Assembly (NCBI RefSeq): GCF_000495475.1
Contig: NZ_ASGZ01000034.1
Location: 1 to 64,000, forward strand
Length of the DNA stretch: 64,000 nucleotides
Origin: Candidatus Halobonum tyrrellensis G22
GTDB lineage: Archaea; Halobacteriota; Halobacteria; Halobacteriales; Haloferacaceae
Direction: 5' to 3'
Shown: in pieces, positions 51,587-59,364 of the stretch
How the letters are laid out: the number at the start of each line of letters is the position of its first letter
Position numbering within the stretch: position 1 is the first letter of the stretch
Program-made: the position numbers and the translations under genes
Notes under the pieces: model-generated
The model's database searches: none
What the model saw: only the letters and a program-made list of their open reading frames with translations
Told to the model about the DNA's origin: nothing

Positions 51587-52207
51587 ATGTCAGGGACGCC
51601 GCACCCGTCGACAGGTGGCGAGGCAGCCTCGCTACCGCGCCGACTCTCGGACGCCGCTAACGTGTTGGTGTTGGATGCGCCACGGAGCGCGTCCGGGTCG
51701 GGGCTCTGGACGGACGACACGGGTATCGGCCCGTGTACCGACGGGGCGGTCCTGTTCGTCGCGTTCACGCGGTCGGACGCGGCCGTACTGTCGGAGCGCG
51801 TGCGGGACTCGAATCGGGCGGTGTACGTCCTCGACGCGACCCCGCAGGGCACTATCGCGGAGCAGACCGGCCCCGACCCGACAGTCACTGTCGAGACGGT
51901 GTCTTCGCCGTCGAACCTCACCGACGTCGGTGTGGCACTCGACAAACTCTGTTCGGCGCTGGAGTCGTCCGGCGGTCGCCCCGTCTGTTGGCTCCCGTCG
52001 CTCACGGCGCTCTTACAGTACGTCGACAGACAGCGAACCTACCGGTTCCTGAACGCGATGAGCAACCGTCTCACGGCCGTCGACGCGTTCGCTCACTACC
52101 ACCTCGACGAGGGGGCACACGACGACCGAACGGTCGACACCTTCGCGTCGCTCATGGACGCCGTCGTCATCCCCACTGACGACAGCGTCCGGGTTCGACG
52201 CCGCTGA
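51587..52207 (+). CDS. DUF7504-like RecA-fold hypothetical protein
   Basis: A 206-residue soluble acidic protein with alternating strands and helices: ANVLVLDAPRSASG, AVLFVAFTRSDAAVL, RAVYVLDATPQG, VCWLPSLTALLQYV, FLNAMSNRLTAV, and a final ASLMDAVVIPTDDSVRVRRR. The pattern resembles the RecA-like DUF7504 group of haloarchaea (from memory), in which no ATP-binding loop is obvious. A TATA-like CTTTTAG centred near 51557, 30 nt before the ATG, fixes the start. Function unknown; its promoter region is shared with the small membrane protein above. Confidence 0.65.
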   Translation: MSGTPHPSTGGEAASLPRRLSDAANVLVLDAPRSASGSGLWTDDTGIGPCTDGAVLFVAFTRSDAAVLSERVRDSNRAVYVLDATPQGTIAEQTGPDPTVTVETVSSPSNLTDVGVALDKLCSALESSGGRPVCWLPSLTALLQYVDRQRTYRFLNAMSNRLTAVDAFAHYHLDEGAHDDRTVDTFASLMDAVVIPTDDSVRVRRR

Positions 52208-52410
52208 GTCGACCGGCGTCCCGACATCCGGGGTTCTCCCCGGCGTGGCACGGTCCGGCGGCGGTCGGTCGGGGAACCCGACCGTCGCCCGGATTCTAGC
52301 TCGTCCCGTCCGAACAGCTACCCGAACGGATAGGGTCGACCCGTATCGCCGGACGTACCTATTAGCAAGACGAACGGTTTCACACTGTTGCACGGCTCCG
52401 TATCGACCTA

Positions 52411-52444
52411 GTAACCGGATATAACGCGACTCGTTACTAACTGG
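52411..52444 (+). promoter_or_regulatory. promoter of the minimal membrane-anchored winged-helix gene
   Basis: A TATA-like GATATAAC (52419-52426) is flanked by GTAAC (52411-52415) and GTTAC (52433-52437), a 5-bp dyad around the box. The overlapping CTCGTTACTAACTGG (52430-52444) matches CTCGTTACTTACTAG upstream of the related gene at 4976. The site is a candidate autoregulatory operator. Confidence 0.4.
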
Positions 52445-52471
52445 AATGCGATCCAACCGGTGGGTGTCCCA

Positions 52472-52981
52472 ATGAACACGATAGCGGTCGCCGGTCTCGT
52501 CGTCCTCGTCGTCGCGTCGGGGCTGTTCGCCGTCACGTTCCGCCGCGGAGCGAGCGCAGTGGAGTCCGGGACCGACCCGGCTGGCCCGACGGCCGACACC
52601 ACGGGTCCGTCGACGCGGCGGGCCGACTCGGCCGCGCCGGCCGACGGCGCCGCGACGGACGCCGGCCGGAAGGGAGCGTCCGAGGCGACGGCCACCCGGT
52701 CGGTCGGGGCGTCGGTCGGAGCGCCTGCGGCGGGCGTCGGCGATTCGGCGGCCGAACCGGACGACGAGACGGTCGTCGTCGGTCTCCTCGAGGCCAACGG
52801 GGGGCGACTCCCGCAGACGGAGGTCGTCGGCGGCACCGACTGGTCGAAGTCGAAGGTGAGCCGCGTGCTCTCGCGGATGGACGAGCGAGGCGAGGTGACG
52901 AAGATAGACGTCGGCCGCGGGAACGTCATCACCCTCCCCGGCGAGGAGCCGCCGGGGGCGGCCTCGCCGTTCGAGGACTGA
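52472..52981 (+). CDS. membrane-anchored winged-helix protein (minimal form)
   Basis: A 169-residue protein: one N-terminal membrane segment (NTIAVAGLVVLVVASGLFAV) followed by TFRR, so the rest is cytosolic; a disordered Ala/Thr/Asp linker of about 75 residues; and a C-terminal winged helix (about 100-160) with VVVGLLEANGGRLPQTEVV, then TDWSKSKVSRVLSRMDERGEV and IDVGRGNVITLPGEE. This domain matches the C-terminus of the repeat protein at 4976-6499, including 33 identical nucleotides over the recognition helix. It lacks any ectodomain and is probably a membrane-tethered regulator. ATG 52472 is used; an in-frame GTG lies four codons upstream. Confidence 0.78.
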   Translation: MNTIAVAGLVVLVVASGLFAVTFRRGASAVESGTDPAGPTADTTGPSTRRADSAAPADGAATDAGRKGASEATATRSVGASVGAPAAGVGDSAAEPDDETVVVGLLEANGGRLPQTEVVGGTDWSKSKVSRVLSRMDERGEVTKIDVGRGNVITLPGEEPPGAASPFED

Positions 52982-53214
52982 GTCCGCGGCGGGGGCCGGG
53001 GCGGCCGCCGCGCCGACGGTGGTACCGACGAGCGGCGGCCCTCCCCGCGACCCGTTCGGTCGGCTCCGACATCTCTGCTTCGCTCCGATACGCCCCGGGC
53101 CGTCCCGCCTACACCCGAACCATCGCCGGTTCGTCCCCGCGGGCCGGTCGGTCGCACCCACTCCCGACGCCGTCCGTCGAAAGGTTCAACCGGGATATCC
53201 TGCTATGGGGTGTC

Positions 53215-54210
53215 GTGGCAGACAATCGGGCCGTCCTCACCGCCGTCATCGCCGTCATCGCCGTCCTCGCGCTCGGCGTCGCGGCCGCCACCCTCGACTC
53301 GGCGACGACGACCAACAGCGGCGGGTTCGGGTTCGGGTCCGCGTCCGGGGCCGGCATCGGGAACGACGAGGGGAGCCAACTCCCGTTGGGCGACTCGGCC
53401 AACGGGAGCGCCGGGCCGGCGACGGGGTTGGCGGTCTGCGTCACGTTCCTGACTCGCCCGCTGGTCCAACTCCTCCTTCTCGGCGGTGTAGTGCTGTTCT
53501 TCGGCGCGGCCTACCGGGTCATGGGGTCGGCGCTCCTCAGCGGCATCTTCACCGTCTCGGCGCTGGTGCCGTTCGCCGTCGTCTACCTCGTGCTCACGTC
53601 GTGTCGGACGGGCGGCAACCTGTTCCCCGCCGCGTCGCCGGCCCCGGCCAACAACTCGAGTCTCGGGTCGGGCGGCGGCAACGCGGGGCTCAACGCCGCG
53701 GGCGAGGCGGTGTCGACGCCGACGGCGCTCGCGGCGGTCCTGCTCGCGGTGGCGGTGCTCGGCAGCCTCGCGCTGCTGTTCGTCTCGACGGGCGACGACG
53801 ACGAGGGGGTCGCCGACGACGAACCGGAGATCCCCGACCCCGAACAACGGGCGGCGGTCGGGGTCGCCGCGGGCGAGGCGGCCGACCGGCTTGAGGGCGA
53901 CTCGGGGCTGGAGAACGAGGTGTACCGCGCGTGGCGGGAGATGACCGACTTACTCGACGTCGACCGGCCGGCGTCGAGCACGCCCGCGGAGTTCGCGGCC
54001 GCCGCGGTCGAAGCCGGGATGGACCGCGAGGACGTGCTCGCGCTGACCGACGTGTTCGAGGAGGTGCGCTACGGCGGGGCCGACCCGACCCCCGACCGCG
54101 AGGAGCGCGCCATCGACGCGCTCAGACAGATCGAGGAGACGTACGGCGACGAGGAGCGCGCGGTCGACGCGGACCGCGACGACGAGCGTGACGAGGGGGG
54201 CGAGCGATGA
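53215..54210 (+). CDS. DUF4129 domain membrane protein
   Basis: A 331-residue protein. It has an N-terminal span (LTAVIAVIAVLALGVAAATL), a Gly/Ser-rich extracellular loop, three more spans (LVQLLLLGGVVLFFGAAYR, LSGIFTVSALVPFAVVYLV and LAAVLLAVAVLGSLALLFV) and a cytoplasmic DUF4129 region (about 225-290: VYRAWREMTDLLDVDRPASSTPAEFAAAA, read in parts, then ALTDVFEEVRYGG). In bacteria DUF4129 is usually fused to a transglutaminase; here no transglutaminase is present. GTG 53215 starts the operon with the DUF58 gene. Probably part of a membrane complex handled by MoxR. Confidence 0.82.
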   Translation: MADNRAVLTAVIAVIAVLALGVAAATLDSATTTNSGGFGFGSASGAGIGNDEGSQLPLGDSANGSAGPATGLAVCVTFLTRPLVQLLLLGGVVLFFGAAYRVMGSALLSGIFTVSALVPFAVVYLVLTSCRTGGNLFPAASPAPANNSSLGSGGGNAGLNAAGEAVSTPTALAAVLLAVAVLGSLALLFVSTGDDDEGVADDEPEIPDPEQRAAVGVAAGEAADRLEGDSGLENEVYRAWREMTDLLDVDRPASSTPAEFAAAAVEAGMDREDVLALTDVFEEVRYGGADPTPDREERAIDALRQIEETYGDEERAVDADRDDERDEGGER

Positions 54211-54887
54211 GAGCCACCGTCGTCGTCGGCGTGGTCGCGGTGCTGTTCGGGTTCGTCGTCCTCGTCCAGCGGGGGCTGGCCGGCCTGCTCCAGTTGAACT
54301 ACGTGTTCGTCACGCTCGTCGGCGTGCTCGCGTTGGTTCAGGGGCTCCGCTTCGCCAACGAGAGCCGGATGGCCGACCGGCGGGCGACCGAGACGGCGGA
54401 CGTCGAGGACCGCTACCGGGTGCCGACGCCCGGCGACGACGTCGACGCGCTGGTGTCGGACGCGGGGGGCGCCGCGCGCACGAGTATCAAGCGCCGGCGC
54501 GAGTTCCGCCGCCGGCTCGCGGACGCGGCCCGCGAGACGCTCCGCGCGCGCGGCGACTACGGGACGGCCGACGTGGGCGAGGCGCTCGAAGAGGGGACGT
54601 GGACCGCCGACCCGGTGGCGGCGTGGTTCCTCGCCGACGACGGCGCGGTCCCCCTGCCGGCGTCGGTCCGGATCCGTCGCGTGTTCGGGTCGGGGACGGA
54701 GTTCCGCTTCGCGGCGACCCGGACCATCGCGGCCATCTCGGCCGTCCAGGCGGGGACCGAGACGGAGCGGGACCGCGACCCGGCGGCGGACGTCTCGGCG
54801 CGCCGGGCGGCGCTCGACGCGGCGCGTCAGGCCGGCCGACGGAGCGTCGACGCGGCCCGCGACCGACTCGCGGAGGTGCGCCGGTGA
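54207..54887 (+). CDS. small membrane protein of the DUF4129-DUF58 operon
   Basis: A 226-residue protein with two N-terminal spans (ATVVVGVVAVLFGFVVLVQRG and LNYVFVTLVGVLALVQGL) and a helical cytoplasmic domain of about 170 residues (RREFRRRLADAARETLRARGDYGTADVGE, read in two pieces near 100-130). The family recurs in this gene order in haloarchaea (DUF7269-like in my memory). ATG 54207 overlaps the DUF4129 stop by 4 nt, and its own stop overlaps the DUF58 GTG. The domain ends with a long Ala/Arg-rich helix. No enzyme motif is visible. Confidence 0.75.
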   Translation: MRATVVVGVVAVLFGFVVLVQRGLAGLLQLNYVFVTLVGVLALVQGLRFANESRMADRRATETADVEDRYRVPTPGDDVDALVSDAGGAARTSIKRRREFRRRLADAARETLRARGDYGTADVGEALEEGTWTADPVAAWFLADDGAVPLPASVRIRRVFGSGTEFRFAATRTIAAISAVQAGTETERDRDPAADVSARRAALDAARQAGRRSVDAARDRLAEVRR

Positions 54888-56212
54888 GCCCGCGGAGCCG
54901 CGACCGGAGCGGCGGGCAGCGCCGGGGTCTCCCCGAACAGATCCGGCCGGCGGGCGTGCTCCCGACGGGCCGGTGGACGGGCGTCGCGGGGCTCGCGCTG
55001 CTCCCGGTGGGGCTGGGGGTGCTGTTGCGGCACCCGCCGCTGCTGCTCGTCGGGGCGGTCGGGGTCGCGTACGCCGCCTACGCCCGCGGCGACTCGGCGC
55101 CCCGGCCGGAACTCGACATCACGCGCGAACTGTCGGACCCCTCGCCCGCGCCGGGCGACGAGGTGACGGTCACCCTGCGCGTCCGGAACGCGGGCGACGG
55201 CGTCGTCCCCGACCTCCGGCTGGTCGACGGCGTGCCGCCGGCGCTCGCGAGCGACGACCCCGCGCGGCTCGGGACCGCGCTCCGGCCGGGCAAGTCCGCG
55301 ACGCTGCGGTACACCGTCACCGCGGTCCGCGGCGCCCACGAGTGGCGGCCGGTCCACGTCGTCACGCGTAACCCCAGCGGCTCGCAGGAGCACGACGAGC
55401 AGCAGACGGTCGAGACGACGATGCGGTGTGCGCCGGAGCTGACCGCCTCGGGGGCGTTGCCGCTCCGGGGGTTGACCACGCCGTACGCCGGCCGGGTGGC
55501 GACCGACGTCGGCGGCGCGGGTCTGGAGTTCCACTCGACGCGGGAGTACCGCCACGGCGACCCCGCACGCCGGGTCAACTGGGCGCGGTACGCCCGGACG
55601 GGCGAGCTGTCGACGCTACAGTTCCGCGAGGAGCGCGCCGCGACGGTCGTGCTGTGTATCGACGCCCGGCCGGAGGCATACCTCGCGCGCGACGCCGAGG
55701 AGGCGAACGCGGTCGAACGGGGGGTCGACGCGGCGAGTCAGGCGTTCTCCGCGCTGGTCGACACGGGCGACCGGGTCGGCGTCGCGGCGTTCGCCCCCGG
55801 CGACTGCTGGCTCCCGCCGAGCACCGGGTCGGACCACCGCGCGGAGGCGCGCGACCTGCTCGCGACCCACCCCTCGCTCGCGCCGACGCCGACCGACGAC
55901 CGCTTCCTGCCGACGACGTGGCTCAAGCGGTTCCGCCGGCGGCTTCCGGCGGACGCGCAGGTGATCCTGTTCTCGCCGGTGCCGGACGACTTCTCGGTGA
56001 CTGTCGCCCGACGGCTCGACGCGTACGGGCACGCCGTGACGGTGATCAGCCCCGACCCGACCGCCGGCGACACACCGGGCCGGCAGCTCGCGCGCGTCGA
56101 GCGGGCGGCCCGGCTGTCGGCGCTCCGCGGGGCGGGACTCCGCGTCGTCGACTGGGGCGAGGAGGCGCTGGCGACCGAACTCGACCGGGCGGCCGCGCGG
56201 TGGTCGCGGTGA
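54884..56212 (+). CDS. DUF58 (vWA-like) domain protein
   Basis: A 442-residue protein. Two spans near the N-terminus (GVAGLALLPVGLGVLL and PLLLVGAVGVAYAAYA), a beta-sandwich (about 80-170, DEVTVTLRVRNAGDGVVPDL) and the DUF58 core: FHSTREYRHGDPARRVNWARYARTG (position about 207-232; the R-x-Y-x-x-G-D-x-x-R signature) and a vWA-like fold with CIDARPEAYLA and GDRVGVAAF. It is the hallmark partner of MoxR ATPases, which remodel it. GTG 54884 overlaps the previous stop (GTGA). It lies in the operon 53215-56700. Confidence 0.88.
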   Translation: MSPRSRDRSGGQRRGLPEQIRPAGVLPTGRWTGVAGLALLPVGLGVLLRHPPLLLVGAVGVAYAAYARGDSAPRPELDITRELSDPSPAPGDEVTVTLRVRNAGDGVVPDLRLVDGVPPALASDDPARLGTALRPGKSATLRYTVTAVRGAHEWRPVHVVTRNPSGSQEHDEQQTVETTMRCAPELTASGALPLRGLTTPYAGRVATDVGGAGLEFHSTREYRHGDPARRVNWARYARTGELSTLQFREERAATVVLCIDARPEAYLARDAEEANAVERGVDAASQAFSALVDTGDRVGVAAFAPGDCWLPPSTGSDHRAEARDLLATHPSLAPTPTDDRFLPTTWLKRFRRRLPADAQVILFSPVPDDFSVTVARRLDAYGHAVTVISPDPTAGDTPGRQLARVERAARLSALRGAGLRVVDWGEEALATELDRAAARWSR

Positions 56213-56700
56213 CGGTCACCAGACGGCCGCCGACGGCCGGGGTGGCCGCCGCGACGGCCGCGGCCGCGCTCACCGTCGCGGCGACCGCCCTGTTCGCGGT
56301 CACCGCGGGCGGGGTGGCCGCCGCCGGCTTCGTGCTCGTGCTCGCGGGGCTGCTCCGGCCGTCGGGGCGCCTCCTCGGGTACGGCGCCGCGGGGCAGGTG
56401 CTCGCGGTGCTGCTCGCGGGCGTTTCCGGCGCCGGGCCGGGACCGCTGCTCGTCGGTGGCGTCGGCGCGGCGCTCGCGTGGGACCTCGGCGACCACGCGC
56501 TCGGGCTGGGCGAACAGCTCGGCCGGGAGACGGACGCGACGCGCAACGTCGCGGTCCACGCCGCCGCGAGCGTCGCCGTCGGGTCGGTGTCAGCCGCCGT
56601 CGCCTTCGGCGTCTACACCGCCGCCGCGGGCGGCCAACCGCTGGTCGCGCTCGTGTTCCTCCTGGTCGGCGTGGTGGCGCTCGCGAGCGCGCTCCGGTAG
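56209..56700 (+). CDS. four-span membrane protein of the MoxR/DUF58 cluster
   Basis: A 163-residue hydrophobic protein with four or five spans: GVAAATAAAALTVAATALFAV, VAAAGFVLVLAGLLR, LLVGGVGAALAWDLGDHALGLGEQLGR and GQPLVALVFLLVGVVALASALR among them. The motif DLGDHALGLGEQLGR in the middle loop recurs in family members (DUF7519-like in my memory). GTG 56209 overlaps the DUF58 stop (GTGA). It ends the operon; function unknown. Confidence 0.72.
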   Translation: MTVTRRPPTAGVAAATAAAALTVAATALFAVTAGGVAAAGFVLVLAGLLRPSGRLLGYGAAGQVLAVLLAGVSGAGPGPLLVGGVGAALAWDLGDHALGLGEQLGRETDATRNVAVHAAASVAVGSVSAAVAFGVYTAAAGGQPLVALVFLLVGVVALASALR

Positions 56701-56703
56701 TTC

Positions 56704-56817
56704 CGGTCGAGTTCGGGGCCGGCCCGGTCGAGTCCGGAGCCGGCTTCCGCCGACGGCGTGGCCCTCCCGGCGAGTTGGGAGCCGGCTACTGGCCGAGTAC
56801 GAGCCGCATAGTTATGC
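56704..56817. repeat. 21-nt tandem repeats and dyad in the 301-nt convergent gap
   Basis: The gap 56701-57001 has no gene. It holds imperfect copies of CGGTCGAGTCCGGAGCCGGC-type units at 56704-56724, 56725-56746 and 56768-56787, with a decayed fourth from about 56790, then GCATA/TATGC (56806-56810, 56813-56817). It separates the operon end (56700) from the convergent moxR stop (57002). Confidence 0.5.
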
Positions 56818-57001
56818 CGGACGCCGACGTCTCCATCGGTGGGTGGGTGGCTCCCACCTGATCGCATCGGCGGCCCCCGGCCGGCCGGACGACTCCCCCC
56901 ATTCCCCCTTTCTCTCTCCCGTCTCCGCTACCTCCGGAGTCGGACCCGCGCCGACGCCGCGGCCGTGTCCAGTCGAGTCGACCGGCCGACCGGCGCGCCG
57001 G

Positions 57002-57970
57002 TCAGGTCGCCGCCTCGCTCCCCTGGACGGTCGGCACCTCGACCCGGTCGAGCACCGCGTCGAGCACGTCCGACTTGGCCACGTCGCCCACCTTGGCGTC
57101 GGGCGTGAGCACGAGACGGTGGGTGAGCACCGGCCCGGCGACCCGCTTGACGTCGTCGGGCGTGACGAACCCCCGGTCGGCGAGCACCGCCGACGCGCGC
57201 GCGGCCTCGAACAGCCGCTGGGTGCCCCGCGGGGAGACGCCAACCTCCACCCGGCGGTCCTCGCGGGTGGCGCGGGTGACGGCGGCCATGTACTCCAGCA
57301 GGTCGTCGTCGGTGCGCACGTCCTCGGGCGCGTCGCGGACGCCCTTCACCCGCTCCTCGTCGAGGACGCGCCCGACCGAAGGATCCTGTTCGACCCGGCC
57401 GGCGCGGCGGCGGAGCAGTTCCACCTCGCCCGCCATGTCCGGGTAGCCCATCGCCGTCTTGACGTTGAACCGGTCGAGTTGCGCCTCCGGTAGCGGGAAG
57501 TTCCCCTCCTGTTCGACGGGGTTCTGGGTCGCGATCAGGAAGAAGGGGTCCGGCAGCGGGTAGGTGTCGCCGTCGACGGTGACCTGCTCCTCCTCCATCG
57601 CCTCCAACAGCGCGGCCTGCGTCTTCGGCGGCGCGCGGTTGATCTCGTCGGCGAGGACGACGTTCGCGAAGATGGGTCCCTTCGAGAACTCGAACTCGCC
57701 GGCGCCCTCGTCGTAGACGTTCGTCCCGGTCACGTCCGACGGGAGGAGGTCCGGGGTGAACTGCACGCGCGAGAACGACAGGCCCAGCGCGGTGGCGAAC
57801 GACCGCGCGGTCAGCGTCTTGCCCGTCCCGGGAACGTCCTCGATCAGGACGTGGCCGCGCGAGAGGAGACCGAGGAGGATGTCCTCGAAGAACGACTCGT
57901 CGGCGACGATCGCACCGCTGAGGGCGTCGAGCACGTCCCGGCAGGCCGCGCTCGCGTCGGGGATATCCAT
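57002..57970 (-). CDS. MoxR-family AAA+ ATPase
   Basis: A 322-residue AAA_3 ATPase. Walker A IEDVPGTGKTLTAR is near residue 46, Walker B VVLADEINRAPPKTQ near 105, sensor 1 region LIATQNPVEQEG and an arginine-finger segment DRFNVKTAMGYP; the C-terminal lid follows. MoxR ATPases assemble or activate DUF58/vWA partners, here encoded convergently at 54884-56212. ATG 57970 lies 28 nt from a TATA-like ACTTATCCCGG (plus-strand 57993-58003), which sets the start and a leaderless mRNA; the in-frame ATG at 58054 is rejected. The separation from its partner operon means independent transcription. Confidence 0.93.
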   Translation of the reverse strand: MDIPDASAACRDVLDALSGAIVADESFFEDILLGLLSRGHVLIEDVPGTGKTLTARSFATALGLSFSRVQFTPDLLPSDVTGTNVYDEGAGEFEFSKGPIFANVVLADEINRAPPKTQAALLEAMEEEQVTVDGDTYPLPDPFFLIATQNPVEQEGNFPLPEAQLDRFNVKTAMGYPDMAGEVELLRRRAGRVEQDPSVGRVLDEERVKGVRDAPEDVRTDDDLLEYMAAVTRATREDRRVEVGVSPRGTQRLFEAARASAVLADRGFVTPDDVKRVAGPVLTHRLVLTPDAKVGDVAKSDVLDAVLDRVEVPTVQGSEAAT

Positions 57971-58073
57971 GTGGTGTGTCCGCACGGGCGCCGGGATAAG
58001 TTCCCGGGTCCCGGCGCTGGCGTTGGTACCGAACCGAAACCGCTTAATGACCACCCCTCCTCTTGCCGAGTGA

Positions 58074-58158
58074 GCCGAGGTAGCCTAGCCTGGCCAAGGC
58101 GGCAGATTCGAAATCTGCTGTCCATTCGGACTCGGGAGTTCAAATCTCCCCCTCGGCG
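58074..58158 (+). tRNA. tRNA-Ser(CGA)
   Basis: The cloverleaf folds fully: acceptor GCCGAGG/CCTCGGC (58074-58080 and 58151-58157, discriminator G58158), D arm GCC..GGC, anticodon stem GCAGA/TCTGC with loop TTCGAAA (anticodon CGA), a long variable arm with GTCC/GGAC, typical of serine tRNAs, and T arm GGGAG/CTCCC. No CCA is encoded and no intron is visible. It reads codon UCG. AT-rich CTTAATGA about 27 nt upstream may be its TATA. Confidence 0.95.
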
Positions 58159-58501
58159 CTCTTCACCCGACCCACTCCGTGAGAGGCCTCCGTGGTTCAC
58201 CCGCGTCCCCGTGAGGCCAACGGATTCCCGGCGGGGTTCGACCCCACGAGTCACAGCACGAGCGACTGGAGCGACCGTCCCGTCGGGGGTCGAATCACCC
58301 CCTCGGCTTCTACGAGGCGCACCGCGACGAACGGAGGACGGCGTGTGCGAGTCCGAACCGGCCGCCGTTCGGGTGAGCGCCGGCGCGGAGGACTGAAACG
58401 GGGACCGGAGTCGCGACGGCGGCGGCGCGGCCGTCACGACAGCGGGGTCGCCGCCCGGAGACCCGAACCACCGGACCGACGGGGCGGTGTGACCCGGCGG
58501 C
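58159..58501. other. 343-nt gap with a tRNA 3'-end-like echo
   Basis: No ORF here is convincing (the frames are Arg-rich shadows). At 58290-58307 an 18-nt segment agrees with the tRNA-Ser 3' end (58140-58157) in 16 of 18 positions, same orientation, and is flanked by GGGGGT/ACCCCC, forming a T-arm-like hairpin. A second T-arm-like GGGGTTCGACCCC lies near 58232. The segment may be the remnant of a tRNA-targeted integration or a decayed tRNA copy. Confidence 0.5.
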
Positions 58502-58816
58502 TCACGGGTCGTACGCGGCGAGCGTCCCCCGTTCGCTCCGGTCGTCGCGGAGGCGACGCCGGCGCTTGTCGTACGCGCCGTCGAGGTCCAACAGCTGTCG
58601 CTGGCGGCTGACGAGGTAGCCGTCCACGTCGCTCCGGTCGGCGGGGTGGGCGGTCCGGATCCAGACGGGGCGGCCGCCGCGTTCGGAGAGGGTGTCGGCC
58701 CACGCCTCGGCGGCCGGGCGGTCGTCGAACTCGCGGCGGCCGCCACCCTCGACCACGGCGCGGCCGACCGGCCCGTTGGCCTTCCGCGCCGACGGTTTCA
58801 CCTCGACGACGTACAC
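58502..58816 (-). CDS. small hypothetical protein
   Basis: A 104-residue soluble basic/acidic protein from GTG 58816. It begins YVVEVKPSARKANGPVGRAVV and contains strands WADTLSERGGRPVWIRTAHPADRSDVDGYL (positions about 40-69, read in parts), then a helix RQRQLLDLDGAYDKRRRR. It looks like a compact alpha/beta domain. There is no signal, membrane span or metal motif, and I do not recognise the family. It sits between the tRNA region and a membrane protein on the same strand. Confidence 0.6.
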   Translation of the reverse strand: MYVVEVKPSARKANGPVGRAVVEGGGRREFDDRPAAEAWADTLSERGGRPVWIRTAHPADRSDVDGYLVSRQRQLLDLDGAYDKRRRRLRDDRSERGTLAAYDP

Positions 58817-58935
58817 GCGGACGGGTCGGGCCCGCTCGTACGTAAACCCTTAGCGATCCGGCCGACGGACCGGGGGTTCGGACCGACGACGACGGACCCG
58901 GGTCGGTCCCGGCCGCCACCGCCCGCGCCGCCGAC

Positions 58936-59283
58936 TCACAGCAGGTGCGTGAAGTTCCGGACGCCGACGAGCGCGAACCAGACCGCGGGACCGAGATAGA
59001 CGCCCGCGCGGAGCGTCGGCGCGTACCAGTCGGGCGTCTCGTCGGGCCACCGGCGTTCGACGAGCACGCCCGCCTCCGCCAGCAGGCCGAACGCGACGAG
59101 CGTGAGAACCGTGAGGACGACCATCCCGCCGACCGGGCCGAACGCCGCCATCAGCGCGCGCGAGAGCGGTACCGCCTCCCGGACCGAGTCGGACAGCGAG
59201 AGCACGACCACCGTCGAGACGGCGTCGAACCCCTTGCCCGCGAGGAGCGCGGCCGCGAGCGTCGACCGTCGCGCGCCGGTCAT
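58936..59283 (-). CDS. small membrane protein
   Basis: A 115-residue protein with three or four hydrophobic segments: LAAALLAGKGFDAVSTVVVLSLS, ALMAAFGPVGGMVVLTVLTLVAFGLL and APTLRAGVYLGPAVWFALVGVRNF. The loop VERRWPDETPDWY is polar. The ATG at 59283 follows 81 nt of non-coding sequence. Ends NFTHLL. No motif is known; function unassigned. Confidence 0.65.
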   Translation of the reverse strand: MTGARRSTLAAALLAGKGFDAVSTVVVLSLSDSVREAVPLSRALMAAFGPVGGMVVLTVLTLVAFGLLAEAGVLVERRWPDETPDWYAPTLRAGVYLGPAVWFALVGVRNFTHLL

Positions 59284-59364
59284 GGGTGAGAGAACGGACG
59301 ACTCCGGGTTAGTTTCGCGCCGCCTACCCGCCGGTAGCCCGCCCGTCCGGACGGCCCGGCGGCG

